Shown in pieces: positions 43,869 through 56,379 of a stretch of DNA of 64,000 nt (position 1 is the stretch's first letter; each line of letters begins with the position of its first letter). Origin of the DNA: Labia minor (taxonomy: Eukaryota; Arthropoda; Insecta; Dermaptera; Spongiphoridae); NCBI GenBank assembly GCA_963082975.1, contig OY720346.1:33879787-33943786 (forward strand), in the 5' to 3' direction. The translations under genes and the position numbers were made by a program. The notes under the pieces are model-generated. The model saw only the letters and a list, made by a program, of their open reading frames with translations. It was not told the origin of the DNA and ran no database searches.

Positions 43869-45585
43869 TCTCCAACTTCTTTTTTAAGAGGAATTGAAAT
43901 ATATACATCAGAAGATGATAAAATTAGCATACCACTATGAGATTGACTCTTTTTCTTTTTTCCACTCTTTTTTCCCATTTTTTAATTTTATTTTTTAATA
44001 ATTGAATTTGGTAGGGATCTTTTTCTGCATATTTCAGCGGCTCTATTTCTTTCTTTCCAGACTGCCTTTAGCGATCATGATACTTGGCTCGTCTGTGATT
44101 CTACACTAAAATATGAACATAAACTAAATTATTAATTAAAAATATGTAATATAGATAAAAATACTTAATTTGTCATACATTAAAGGCTCAAAGCGACAAG
44201 GGGAGACTTTGGACAAGTGTATAATCACACGTTGAATGGGTACCTACTGAAACACCGTTAAATACTAACTTAAACCAACATTGTACCGTAACTCTAGATG
44301 CAAAAAATAAATAAATAATACTTATTAATGTTTGCTTAGTATAAAGAAGAAAATATCAGTTTTTTGAATTTTCTTCAAAAGTTTTTAGAAAAATCTCGGT
44401 CATTTTCAATATTTGAATGCCCACATGACAAAAAAGGGTTGGAAAAATCGGGCTGTATATTGTCTCTCCTATATATCAAAATGTATAATTGATAAAATAA
44501 AAAGATCTATATTCGAAAGAAAAGTAACTGGTATTTTTAAAACTTTTTTTATTTTCTATTAACATTTTTAGCAAAAAAACTTGACTTATATATGCAAATT
44601 ATTTATACGAAAAGTATAAAATTCATTTTTGTTTTATTTTATTAAATTAAATTGTAATTTACCAGATATAATTTAATTTTATTAAAAAACATTTCTTTAA
44701 TAGGTATCCATAAATATAGTATTATATTAATAACCTTAAATATTTTAATCATTTAGTATTTTATATATATTAATAGGTAGGAAAAAACAATCTTTAGGTT
44801 TTAAACTATAAATTATTTCATGTTATGGAGTGCTGTCATTTTCATAAATACCCCTATCAATATCATAGACGAATTATTATGAAAAACTTTATAATTATTC
44901 TATTATTTATTTATATATTTATTTTTTTATTAAAGAAAAAAATTCCAATTTATATATATATATATATATATAATATTTAAAATATAAATTATTTATATAG
45001 AATTATATTTATATATATAAGTTTAAAAAAAAAAATTAAAATGTTGAAATTAGCATAGTAAAATACGGGTGCAATTTAGGAGCCTTGAATAGCGGCACGA
45101 AATCTATACCAGCATAGAAGAGATATTTAAACAAAACGAAATGTATATTTAGTGTATACGCTCTAATTTAAAAAAAATGAGTCTTTACGAGAAGCGAGAG
45201 ATAATAAATATAAATAAATAATAAAAGAGTTGACAATATATTAATTAATTGGGGTGAAGAAAAACGAGGGAGAGAGAGGGAGATAGGAAAGTTTTAAAGC
45301 TCATTAAAATATTTTACCGGTTAAACCAGTTTTGCATTTCAAAATTTAATTTCTTTAGTGAAAAAGCTAAATGAGATGACATTCAATAGGACTATATATA
45401 TCTATTTTATTATCAACATTTAGCTAGCTATTTTTCATGTCCGCATATAGGCTGATTAATTTCAGTAATAAATTAAATGATTCTTTTTAAAATACCATTA
45501 TAATTTTAATTATTACTAATCATATAAAGTACAATAATTTTAAAGATAAATAAAATATTATTATTTATAATTATTCTTAAACAAT
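43869..45585. other. AT-rich stretch, nothing recognised
   Basis: (TA)n at 44949-44973. Bases 44180-44300 and 45050-45130 are slightly less AT-rich but unassigned. Confidence 0.45.
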
Positions 45586-45589
45586 TTAA

Positions 45590-45789
45590 CACACTATGAG
45601 CGGGGCGGGTATTTATACCCGTTGCCACTTATATGAGCGATATATATTAGTTATCGTTTAAAATAAGTAATTTTAAGTGACACAAGGGAAAATATATATT
45701 ATATAAGTGGCAACGGGTATAAATACCCGCCCCGCTTATAAGTGGCAGTCCCCGCAACGGGTACAAATACCCGCCCCGCTCATAGTGTG
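45590..45789. mobile_element. TTAA-flanked GC-rich MITE (piggyBac-like), short form
   Basis: Same family as 42768-43000, with TTAA at 45586-45589 and 45790-45793. The left arm lacks the second GC-rich module that is still present in the right arm, so the arms are unequal (200 bases in total). Confidence 0.85.
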
Positions 45790-45989
45790 TTAATAATACT
45801 TTTACTAATTTTCATAATTATTTTATTTCAAATTTATTCATAATTAAACTTATCAGAAACTTATGGAATTTATTAGACCTATATGCTTTTAGTAGGCTAC
45901 CCTTAATAAACTCAACTTTCTTTCTTTTTTCTTCTCCTTCTACTTTTCTTCCACTTCTGTTTGTGGCTGGTAATCCTTCTCGCTGATTT

Positions 45990-46260
45990 TCTCCCTAATT
46001 AGTTGGTCGGCCTGAACTGAAACGAACCAATTATTAAGCCTGAACGAAGTTTATTGGTGGAATTAATTAACTCTCCTGGTAGTGTTAGCAGGGAAAAGAG
46101 AGGGTGACTTTTGGGATCGAAGGATGGGGTAGAACTGGCGGTTATATAAGCAACAGAAGGAAGGCATTCGGAAGGTGTCAGAAACAGAGAAAGAGAAAGA
46201 GAGAAGAGAGATGACAGAAACATGATTGTAGCTTATAGGCCAAGTAAATTTCAAAAGATA
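45990..46260. other. Mixed-composition island with TATA-like motif
   Basis: GGTCGGCCTGAACTGAAACG, TTATTGGTGGAATTAATTAA and GGCGGTTATATAAGC (near 46138-46152) are unique in the window. The minus-strand frames here overlap and lack domains. It may be regulatory. Confidence 0.25.
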
Positions 46261-46950
46261 TATATACTCTTACCCCCTCCATCTCTGTATAATAATTCCT
46301 GTTGACAGAAAACAATTCTAATTAATTCAATTACTATATTTAAATTATATTTAATTAATAACACACAATATACAATACAATATAAATTGTAATGAATATG
46401 AAATAAACAATATTTATTTAATAATTATTTAATATTGAAGGATGAAATTTAAAAATTATCCTCTAAATTTTTCCAACGACTGCTTGGTACAAAAGATATT
46501 AGTAAAAATATTGAAAAACGTGTAAAATCTCTGATGTAAAGTGACATTTTAGTAAAAGAGTTGCTGTAAACGTTTCTTGGCATAAACATACTTTAAATAT
46601 GGAATTACTTTTCCTATTTAAGTTATTCTGTTGACCCACTTACAAACACAGCCTTATTTGCCGGTTTCTGTTTTTTGGACTAAAACTTCTATTTCACTGA
46701 AGAACCAAATTTTAAATTTTTTACTATATTCAATATATATATAATATAATATAATATATTATTTTGGAAACTGAAAAGAATTGATTTATTTTTGATTATC
46801 TGGAATTTGTGAAGATATATATTTTTTTAATTTATTCTAATTTTTTTTACATTTTGTATTTTTAAGATATATAAATTTGCATTATTTTTTCCGTTTAATG
46901 AAATATAACTATAAAGTTATAAGAAAACATCTCTAAATAATAATAATAAT
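46261..46950. other. AT-rich stretch, nothing recognised
   Basis: No frame or repeat end. (AAT) tract at 46938-46950. Confidence 0.5.
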
Positions 46951-47059
46951 ACTCTTCAGTGGTTTAGTGGTTAGCACGACAGTCTACCACACTCAAGACT
47001 CGAGCATAAGGAAATTCAATAATTAATAACTTCTTTTTAAAAGCTCTGCGTGATCCGCA

Positions 47060-47090
<31 letters not shown>
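46951..47090 (+). mobile_element. Short tRNA-derived SINE, copy 2
   Basis: ACTCTTCAGTGGTTTAGTGG, B-box-like AAGACTCGAGC, and AAAGCTCTGCGTGATCCGCA followed by an (AAT)n tail. The mate of 31376-31527. Confidence 0.75.
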
Positions 47091-47935
47091 AGAAAAGTGC
47101 ATTTGAACGTATAATAGAAATTTATGGCGAATGATTCATATGATCCTTTCATGATGTTTTCATATAAAACTCATAGCAACGATTTTTCAAATCGATTGAG
47201 TGTGATTGCTTTTGTTGAAAAATCAATATTGGAATGGATGTTGTGTAGATGAAAAATAAAAATAAATTGATGGACAAGACAGAAATGAGTGAATTGAAAC
47301 GAATGCTTAAATGGGCAATACTTATGTTATTGGATCAAGATTTGTGATATGATGTTCAAATAAATGATACGATAACATGCTAGAGATTTCAAATCAAGCG
47401 ATATGGATTTATTTTTGTCCTTATGAATTCAAATCATAAAAAATAATTAATTTTACAATTTATATTAAAAACAAATCGTCTATAAGATATTAATGATAAG
47501 AAATTATTAAATTAATTTAAATTTATATGTTAAATATCTCATTTAATTAATTTAAATTTATAAATAAATATGTATAACAAAAATTTAAAAAGAATAATTA
47601 TTTAATTAACGATGACTCACGTTGATAAATAAATTATTAGAAGTATTTATTTGATTTTTAGAATAAATAAATAATAATAAATATTTTATTTATATTAATA
47701 TTGTATTTGCATTACTTAATAGTTAATGAGATGAAATCTTTCTCATAGTTGAGCCTTGTTTGTAATTAGTGAATTTCTTCTTGTTAGTACTTTCTTCAAT
47801 TCCCTGTGAGGGATGAAGAAATTATTTTAAGAAGACTGAGGTCTTCTTTTGAAAATATTATTTAATTTACCTTTCTTGTTTATATTGTATTTTTTTTAAT
47901 AGATTCATAGATGATTAATATAATAAAATATAATT
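47091..47935. other. AT-rich stretch, nothing recognised
   Basis: Bases 47150-47350 are mixed. A weak hairpin (GATTTTTCAA with TTGAAAAATC) is near 47180-47224. Confidence 0.4.
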
Positions 47936-48485
47936 AGCTGGAGTGTCTCCACTCGACTATCTCGCAATTTGAATTTAATTAAATAACATATTATATTTAA
48001 ATTAAATTTAATTAATTATAAATTAAAATTAATAAATAATATTTATTAAACCAGCGCGTGATTTGCAATGTTTAAAAATTAATTCCGGTACTTTCAGCGA
48101 TTCAATCAAGCTGAAAATCTATATATAGCAGTTTTATACAATTTTTAATCATGTGAAAAACTATCAAACATATATCTTTATTTTTACGGTCACTTTAGAG
48201 GAAAAAATATCAAAACGTGGTAGGTAATGACGCTCTTCCGGTTGAGGTACATTTCTCAAAAGTTGATAGAAAACTACGAATTTTGAATAATGTCCATGTA
48301 CCAAATTTCATTATTCTAGCTCAAACCGTTTTTGCGTAATCTTGTCTACATACACACAAACACACACACAGACATTTTTCTCAACCTTAGTGAAAATGAT
48401 TAAGGAACCTTCAAAACGTATAAAAACATCAAAATCTCAAAATCGAAAATTTTCGTGATCGCAATGTTATCTCTTGCGAGATAGT
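47936..48485 (-). mobile_element. HINE-B copy, inverted, complete
   Basis: From the left: AGCTGGAGTGTCTCCACTCG (3' hairpin), ACTATCTCGC, core, (CA) tract, and the 5' part ending with the palindrome remnant ATCTCTTGCGAGATAGT. It is the mate of the 55134-55729 copy. Confidence 0.85.
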
Positions 48486-48612
48486 AAAAATATAAAATAT
48501 CAATTGTGTGTGTGAGGTATTTATTAATTGATTTCCCGATATTCTATAAACATTTAAGTATTTAACACGCAATTTTTTTATTTTATTTTTTTTTATATAC
48601 ACAAATAATTTT
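48486..48612. repeat. Flank of HINE-B duplicated at 55017-55133 in inverse orientation
   Basis: ATTAATTGATTTCCCGATAT and the neighbouring bases up to ATACACAAATAATTTT recur as the reverse complement immediately upstream of the other HINE-B. The similarity therefore reaches beyond the transposon. Confidence 0.8.
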
Positions 48613-49329
48613 ATATTAAATATATCTAGAGCATATATAGAACTTTTTTAACGATATTTTTTTGTGCTAATTGATTTAAAATATAAAGTTAAAAAAAATA
48701 TAAAAATACTGATACGATAATAAGAAGGAAATGAATTTCAGAGTAATAAATAAAATGCATAATGGATATTCTCTCTGTGGTGGTACCTATAATAAAAAGT
48801 ATTATAAACGAAGAAAAAAAAAACTAATTGCATATATATATAGAGAGAGAGAGAGAAAAAAAAATTGTCACAAATACTTCTAAATTTCTCATTGGTCAGG
48901 AATTAAGTCTCAACTGAAATAAATAGATATTACATATATATATATATACGAGTATATTACCCGCAGCCAAATGAATTTCAATTTTTTCCGAGGGGTAGAG
49001 AGAACGAGAAAAAAGGTGATTAGATCAATTTAACTAAACTTAAAATATTCAAAATAAATATTAAATTATTTAAATTCTTAATTCAATAAATAATATATTT
49101 ATTTTGTGATGCTAAAATTAGGGGAAAGGAATCCATTAACTTTTAATTTATTCAAATTAAAAGTTTATTTACTGTATTTATACTGTATTTAATAAATATA
49201 AGGAAGAATGATGAAAATATAAAATTACGATAAGAAATTAAGATTTTATTTATTATTATAAGATAAAAATTTAATGTTTATAAACAATTGTGAGACTATT
49301 TAATCAATGATCCATCTATGATAAAATAT
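48613..49329. other. AT-rich stretch with (GA) and (TA) tracts
   Basis: (GA)n near 48842-48856 and (TA)n near 48932-48948. No gene. Confidence 0.5.
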
Positions 49330-49505
49330 ATTGGTGGGGAGACCGATTGGGAAACGTTCGCTTGGAAGACCAAGGGTGGACAATGTAGGAAGGGACGTGA
49401 GAGAGAGAGGAGTGGGGAGTGGGTAAGGGTTGGATGGTTGTAGTATGGGACACTTGGAGAAATGTGGTTGCTGCGCTCAAGAACTTTCGAGTTCCGTAAA
49501 GCCAC
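49330..49505 (+). pseudogene. LINE ORF2 C-terminal tail
   Basis: It reads RPIGKRSLGRPRVDNVGRDV and ends with GAACTTTCGAGTTCCGT, as at 18565. It is the very 3' coding end of the LINE family described at 1071. The minus-strand frames are shadows. Confidence 0.75.
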
Positions 49506-49778
49506 AGAGAGAGATCCATCTATGAGATAAAAATAAGGTTAATTTGTTTTGCAAATCATATTTTATTGTATAAGGATTTAAATTTAAAATTAAATTAATG
49601 ACTCTAAAATTATTATACTTTTTAGAATATATATTTATATATTATATATATATAATATATATAAATATAAACACCAAAAAAGTCAATAATAGTTTGAAGA
49701 TAAAATTTTTTGTAGTTTTTAGACCAAAAATTAATTAATACTCAGATAATTGACAAAGGATGAATTGTGGTATATAAC

Positions 49779-50048
49779 CACGGTGGCCAAACCGTAGCTC
49801 GCGATCTACATGAGGCTCTTTTTGAGTTTATCGCGACTCAATTAAAAAATTCAAAAAATTTAAAAATGTCATGACACAAAAAAAACATAAAAAGGTAATT
49901 TTTTTCCGATTTAGCTCTTAAACATTTTCGATTTTTCGATTATTCAATATGGCTCCAAAGAAAAGGTAAAAAATTTTCCCGATTTGGCTCTTAAACATTT
50001 TCGATTTTTCAAAATGGGTCTAAGTAACACCAATGTGGCCTCCTCTGG
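49779..50048. mobile_element. hAT-type MITE with 8-base target duplication
   Basis: TATATAAC at 49771-49778 and 50049-50056 flanks it. The left tip CACGGTGGCC and the right tip GGCCTCCTCTGG form an imperfect inverted pair. A tandem unit GCTCTTAAACATTTTCGATT is present twice (near 49914 and 49986). Confidence 0.8.
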
Positions 50049-50056
50049 TATATAAC

Positions 50057-51184
50057 ATAGCATTTTTATTTTTCTAATAGTCAGAATTATAAAATACTGA
50101 GGGTTTTGATGGACATAACATGTGGCACGAATAGGTAACGAAAAATTAGTGAAAAAATAATTTATAGAAAAATTGGGAACTGTAACCAGTGCTTAAAACA
50201 AGCACATACCTAGCTAACTTTAATAAAAAGGAGTTGAGTTAAGATAGGGAATTAGGCGGAAACAGCTCATACTTTAGAAATAAAGGAAAGTAATTATTAC
50301 AAAGAAGAATGTTCCATTTCAGTAGATCATCATCCATTATTTATATTAATTATGAGAATTGATATCAAATATGTATAATTAAAAACAAATCATTATTATT
50401 GTATTATTATTTCTACATGTATTTATTATTTTAACAAAATCAATAGATTTATTTTATATAATTTAGTTTTATTAAATATTTTTCTAAGTCATGATATTAT
50501 ATCATTCAATATCTGGGTACTAACATACATCTATTCCATTTTGTTTATTTGGTTTAGATTTTTAAACTATTTGTGAAATACAAATGAGTTCACTCACTCT
50601 ATAGAACAGAATCTCCTATCTATCTATGAGGTTTCTAAGACCGAAGGTTATGCCGCAACAACCTCATTCCTCCGAGCATCCCTACCCTGATAAATGAATA
50701 CCTTGTAATTTAATTAATAAATAAGTAAGAATATTTTCATGAATTTTAGCAGAACTTTTAGATATAGATATAAAAATTAAATTTTATTAAATAAGGTTTA
50801 TTTAAAAAAAAAAAAATAATTATAATATAAATATATAGGTATATGAATAATATTGTAAAACATGAAAAGAGGCAGGAAACTCTCGTTTCAAAACACACTC
50901 TTTCTTAAAAACTCTTATGAACTTGTCTCATGTCAAATAACTTCTTGATGGCCCTCATCGTTAACTAAAATATCTCCCTTTTAATTACTCATAAAATATT
51001 TTATTTTTTTGTTTGGTTTTTGTTTTATTCAACAACTTGATATGTACACAATGATTGTTTATTTGAAAGTAAAAAATAATAAAAAAAAAATGAAAAAAAT
51101 GTCTAAAAGAAAAAAAAAAATTATCGAACATGAACGCATCCTTGAACCCTTATATCAAGTTCCGGTTTTATATAATTATACACC

Positions 51185-51229
<45 letters not shown>

Positions 51230-52080
51230 CGAAATAAAATTCCACTTAATTAATATTAATATAAATTATATAGATTATGAAACATAATTTTTGTTGTTTT
51301 TGTTGATTGAATAACGGAAATAGTAATAAGTAATTATTTTATTTTGTATCTCTCTTGCTTTTATATATCAAACGTTATTATTATTATATTAACATTTATA
51401 AGGAAGTATTCATCATTTCATTAATAAAATTATTATTTATATTATTATACTGATATTATTTTTTCATTCTTTCATTAACACCTAATAAGCGTATATCTCT
51501 ATTTTTAACATAAATATTTCACTGAAATGTGACAGAAATATCAACATTTAAATTAATCAACCAAAAGTTCAATTTTACCTTTGAAATTTACGCAAATTGG
51601 ATTCTAATGATAACAATTTACTTTATTTTTATATTTTAAAAATCTTTTGTAACTCTTTAAAATAATTAAATAATATTTTACTTATTATCATAACATAATG
51701 ATAAACAAATAAAAATAATAATTAAATTTAAAAGAGAAGTATATAGATAACTTTTTAGTTAGAAATTATAATTAAAATACATTTTAATTAAAAAAAAATT
51801 CTCTCCTACTTTTTTCAATTATATCTCAAATTAAGAAAATGATTGACCACAAACAACCAGCTAGCCTTTATGAAAGGATACCATAAATTTACCCAATTTC
51901 TATTACCAAAAATTTTTATTAGGGTTTTAAGTTTCTCTCTAACGGGCTTGATTACAATTCAACCCCAAACATGCTGGACGTGAGATACGTTCTAAGGAAA
52001 AAAGCTCTACATTAAATTTAGATCTCTTTTCTCTTTTAAACAAAATTTGAAGCAAATAAGAAGAAAATTTAGATAAAAAA
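50057..52080. other. AT-rich stretch with one LINE scrap
   Basis: Bases 50625-50690 (GCCGCAACAACCTCATTCCT, CATCCCTACCCTGA) match the minus-strand LINE tail seen at 61400-61445. (TA)n at 51187-51225. The frame at 51009 is lysine-rich low complexity. Nothing else recognised. Confidence 0.5.
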
Positions 52081-52081
52081 T

Positions 52082-52668
52082 CTGGAGTGTTTCCACTCGA
52101 CTATCTCGCAAATTTGAATTGAATAATCAAGCTTTTTGAAGGTCCCTGAGTCATTTGCACTAAGGTTGAGAAAAATGTCTGTGTGTGTATGTGTGTGTGT
52201 GTGTGTGTATGTGTGTATGTAGACAAGATTACGCAAAAACGGTTTGAGCTAGAATAATGAAATTTGATACACGGACATTATTCAAAATTCGTAGTTTTCT
52301 ATCAACTTTTGAGAAATGTAGCTCAACCGGAAGTGGGTCATTACCTTCCACGTTTTGATATTTTTTCCTCTAAAGTGACCGTAAAAATAAAGATATATGT
52401 TTGATAATTTTTCACATGATTAAAAATTGTATAAAACTGCTATATATAGAATTTCAGCTTGAAAGTACCGGAGTTAATTTTTTACACTGCAAATCAAGCG
52501 GCATCACGTGCATAGTACCATCAACAAAGAGCCAAATACGCGCTGGTTTAATAAATTTTATTTATTGATTTTAATTTATAATTTAATTAATTAAATTTAA
52601 TTTAAATATAATATATGTTATTTAATCCAATTCAAATTGCGGGATAGTCGAGTGGAGACACTCCAGCT
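52082..52668 (+). mobile_element. HINE-B copy with 3' termini at both ends
   Basis: The left end is an inverted 3' terminus (CTGGAGTGTTTCCACTCGAC then TATCTCGC); after about 50 bases it switches to forward 5'-region sequence (TTTTTGAAGGTCCCTGAGTC), continues through a (GT) tract and core, and ends with the normal 3' hairpin and CCAGC. The usual 5' palindrome and GCGATCACG region are absent. Confidence 0.8.
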
Positions 52669-53034
52669 ACAGAAAATTAATTAAAAATTACTCTATCATA
52701 TCATAGGATTTAAGGTTTTTAACATAATTTTCACTGGTAACATTTTATTGAAAAATAAGACTTTGATTTAATATTATATTTTTGTGCGTTGTGCAAATTT
52801 ATGATCGTATTATTTTCAACTGCTTTTAGTTGCATTTAACTTTCATCATAGTTTTCATAAAAATTAAATAATTACATTACCAGGTACATTACCATGTACT
52901 CGACGGGGATCTAGCAATTGATGTACCCATTACATCTCTCATATTGGATGTTCAATGTGTATCCAATTACATATATTTATATGGATAGTGTAATTTGAAT
53001 ATATATTAAAAACAGGGATATTATTATAATCGTA
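52669..53034. other. Unique stretch, nothing recognised
   Basis: Bases 52880-52960 are mixed in composition; no repeat or frame. Confidence 0.4.
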
Positions 53035-53500
53035 AACACCAGCCCGTATTTGGCTCTTTGTTCGTCACTTGCTGGTGTGTGGACGTATTAAAAAATTTAA
53101 ATGTTAAATTTAATTCAGGTACTTTCAGCAATTCAATCAAACTGAAATTCTATATATATAAAATTTTTATACAAAATTTAATCATGTGAAAAACTATCCA
53201 ACATATATCTTTATCTATTCGTACAGTTTAGAGGAAAAAAAATCAAATCGTGGTAGGTAATGACCCTCTTCCGAAAGAGCTACATTTACAAACTACAAAT
53301 TTTAAATAATGCCCCTGAACCAAATTTTCTTATTCTAACTCAAACCGTTTTTGCGTAATCTTGTCTACAAACACACACACATTCAGACATTTTTCTCAAT
53401 CTTAGTGAAAATGACTCAGGGGTCTTCAAAACGTATAAATATATCAAAATCTCGACATCGAAAATTTTCGTAATCGCACAACTATCTCTGGCGAGATAGT
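53035..53500 (-). mobile_element. HINE-B copy, inverted, 3'-truncated
   Basis: The 5' palindrome ACTATCTCTGGCGAGATAGT (plus strand, near 53481-53500) is intact. The core is present but the 3' hairpin is missing, ending within the CCAGCCCGTATTTGGCTC part. Confidence 0.8.
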
Positions 53501-54029
53501 AAAAAAGTGTATAATAGTGTAGAGATGGCAAAGTCCCAACTCCAAAAAAAATGAATAATTTTATACAATCTATTTATTATGATTAACTTGTTATTTCTTT
53601 AATTAATTTTATTATTTTTTTCCTTTACTTCTCTTTTTCTATTCATAAATTTATAACTAGCAACCTGATTTAGTAATAATACAATTAATCTTCATTAAAA
53701 CATCTCAATTAATATTTTGTTTTTTTTGAATATTCATTTTCAAAGGTATATCTACTATACATATTCTTATGTATTATATAATTTATGTATTGTTTATGTT
53801 CGTATATAGGATATTTATAATGTACCAATTCTCATTTCTTCACCATTTGAATATTTTATATTTTTCATCCATCAAGTGACGGGTAATTATTTTTTAATCG
53901 TTTTCTCTTTCTTATACATTCGTCCATTTACTCTACTCCCTTTCAGAGTCAATCTGTACTGATCCCACTCCTATTTCCTTTCTTTTATAAACTCCTCTTT
54001 AAAATAAAAAAAAAAAAACAAAATAACAA
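53501..54029. other. AT-rich stretch, nothing recognised
   Basis: No feature seen. Confidence 0.5.
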
Positions 54030-54440
54030 AATGAGTAAGCGAGTGACTCGGTTTGCAGTCTTTAACGAGTTAATAACTTAGCTTGTTTGATCTTTTAATA
54101 CTTGTTTCGTAACATTCGTTGGCCGATCAGCTTGCCCTTTCAGCACCCTAGTTCTTCTTTACACCACCCATTTCCACCTTCATCCCCTTATTTTAAATGT
54201 CTTAGTGTGTTCGGAAAACGTTTGAAGTTACAGAGAAGAGGAGTGAGTCTCGCTTAGCTTACCTCGGGAAATTACTTCCTTTCGAAAGACGGGCGGCTGC
54301 CTTAAACCAATCTACTCTCCTCCTACACTTCCACCTCTACCCTCTCCCTCCCTTGACACTGCCACACTTTGCCTTTTCACCTCCCTCTAGCCTCCCACTC
54401 CACCCTTCCCCTGTCTTTTCTCTTCAATATCGTTTCACAC
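54030..54440. other. GC-richer unique island
   Basis: GTAAGCGAGTGACTCGG, TTCGTTGGCCGATCAGCTTG, GTCTCGCTTAGCTTACCTCG and GAAAGACGGGCGGCTGCC are all unique here, then C/T-rich DNA. No frame beyond chance. A good candidate for conserved noncoding sequence. Confidence 0.35.
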
Positions 54441-54895
54441 GATAGAAATTCATTTTACAAGATTTTACTTAAAAAAAAGACTTACTATTTTTAAAAAACA
54501 AGAATACCTGATTCGCGGATACCAAGAAACTAAACAATTTTGACTTTAAATAATTTATTGTTATTAATATTGTTATAAGAAAACATTTATTGAAATTAAT
54601 AATAAAACATACATTGAAAATATTCTTCTATTGATTTAAATGAGTTTAAATGCAACTCAAAATGTATATAAAAGAAAAAAAAGAAAAAAAAAAATTGTAT
54701 TGGAAATTAATATTAAAATAAAATGATTTCTTATCTACAGTATAAGTATATTAGATGTAATAATTAAATTACGATTTTATTATATTTTTAATAAAATTGA
54801 TAGAAAAGTATTTAGGTCACAGACATGCATTGACATTAGTTTACATATTAATAGACATTTTGACACTTGTGCATTTAATGAAAATAATCTTTTTT
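54441..54895. other. AT-rich stretch, nothing recognised
   Basis: No feature seen. Confidence 0.5.
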
Positions 54896-55012
54896 ACTAT
54901 CTCGCCAGAGATAGTATTGCGATCACAAACATTTTGGATGTTGAGATTTTGATGATTTTATACGTTTTGAAGGTCCCTGAGTCATTTTCACTAAGGTTGA
55001 GAAAAATCTCTG
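54896..55012 (+). mobile_element. HINE-B 5' fragment
   Basis: It starts with the palindrome ACTATCTCGCCAGAGATAGT and runs to GGTTGAGAAAAATCTCTG, where it stops just before the microsatellite and meets the duplicated flank at 55017. Confidence 0.8.
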
Positions 55013-55133
55013 AAAAATTATTTGTGTATATAAAAAAAATAAAATAAAAAAATTGCGTGTTAAATATTTAAATGTTTATAGAATATCGGGAAATCAATTA
55101 ATAAATACCTCACAATTGATATTTTATATTTTT

Positions 55134-55729
55134 ACTATCTCGCAAGAGATAACATTGCGATCACGAAAATTTTCGATTTTGAGATTTTGATGTTTTTATA
55201 CGTTTTGAAGGTTCCTGAATCATTTTCACTAAGGTTGAGAAAAATGTCTGTCTCTGTGTGTTTGTATGTAGACAAGATTACGCAAAAACAGTTTAAGCTA
55301 GAATCATAAAATTTGGTATTCGGGCATTATTCAAAATTCGTAGTTTTCTATCAACTTTTGATATATGTAGCTCTTTCGGAAGAGGGTCATTACCTACCAC
55401 GATTTGATTTTTTTTTCCTCTAAAGTGACCGTAAAAATAAAGATATATGTTTGATAGTTTTTCACATGATTAAAAATTGTATATAAAACTGCTATATATA
55501 GAATTTCAGCTTGATTGAATCGCTAAAAGTACCGGAATTAATTTTTTAACATGTTGACTGCCAATAACGCGCCAGCACGTGTTGTGGTGCCATCAACCAA
55601 GAGCCAAACACGCACTGGTTTAATAAATATTATTTATTAATTTTAATTTATAATTTAATTAATTAAATTTAATTTAAATATAATATATGTGTTAATCCAA
55701 TTCAAATTTGCGAGATAGTCGAGTGGAGA
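55134..55729 (+). mobile_element. HINE-B copy with broken 3' hairpin
   Basis: The 5' palindrome ACTATCTCGCAAGAGATAAC is intact apart from the last bases. The core is complete. At the 3' end GCGAGATAGTCGAGTGGAGA is followed by unrelated GATTATTTTT, so the second half of the hairpin is lost. Together with 55017-55133 it is an inverted copy of 47936-48612. Confidence 0.82.
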
Positions 55730-56379
55730 GATTATTTTTATACACTGTTTCATATAATTACAATTATAAATTATAATAATTCAACGATTAAATATAATTT
55801 AATAATTACATATTAAAATTAAATTTTCAATATATTTTACTTTAAAATAGATTTATTTGAATATAATAAAATAATTCTAGAAATAGATTCTAGAGTCGTT
55901 CTCATATTCTTATACCAAATGAGTGACTATTTCTCCCAGCCATTGACACACTTTTGTTGTTAGTAATTAATTAACTTTTGTTGTTCTCTATGTGACAACT
56001 AACAAATATTATGAATAAAATTTATAATTCCTCGATTGTGTTTTTTGTAACAAACAAAAAAATTTATTAAAATTATTTTGTAATCTTAATTTCATTTCTT
56101 GATTGTTTTTTTTTTTTTTTGTATTTTTAAATAATTATTTCTTTGTAAATGTATTTTTTCTTACAATTTCATAATTATTTCTTTTTAAACTTAATTATCA
56201 ATTTTTTTGTAATAATTTATCTGTTTCTTTCGATTTAAGTGTAGATAGGTATTTGTTATTATTAATGCTCTAAAAGTAAAAAGAGAAAAATAGACTTTGA
56301 TTTAAATTGTCTAGGAAAGGCGTATAAAATAATTTTGAAGAGTTACGTTTTGGGATGTTAAAAAAAAGGGATAAAATGT
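55730..56379. other. AT-rich stretch, nothing recognised
   Basis: T-runs near 56107 and 56200; no frame or repeat end. Confidence 0.5.

Noticed and set aside
46951-47000. Possible tRNA gene
   Set aside because: It is one of two copies of a short SINE with an (AAT)n tail; no proper acceptor stem was seen.
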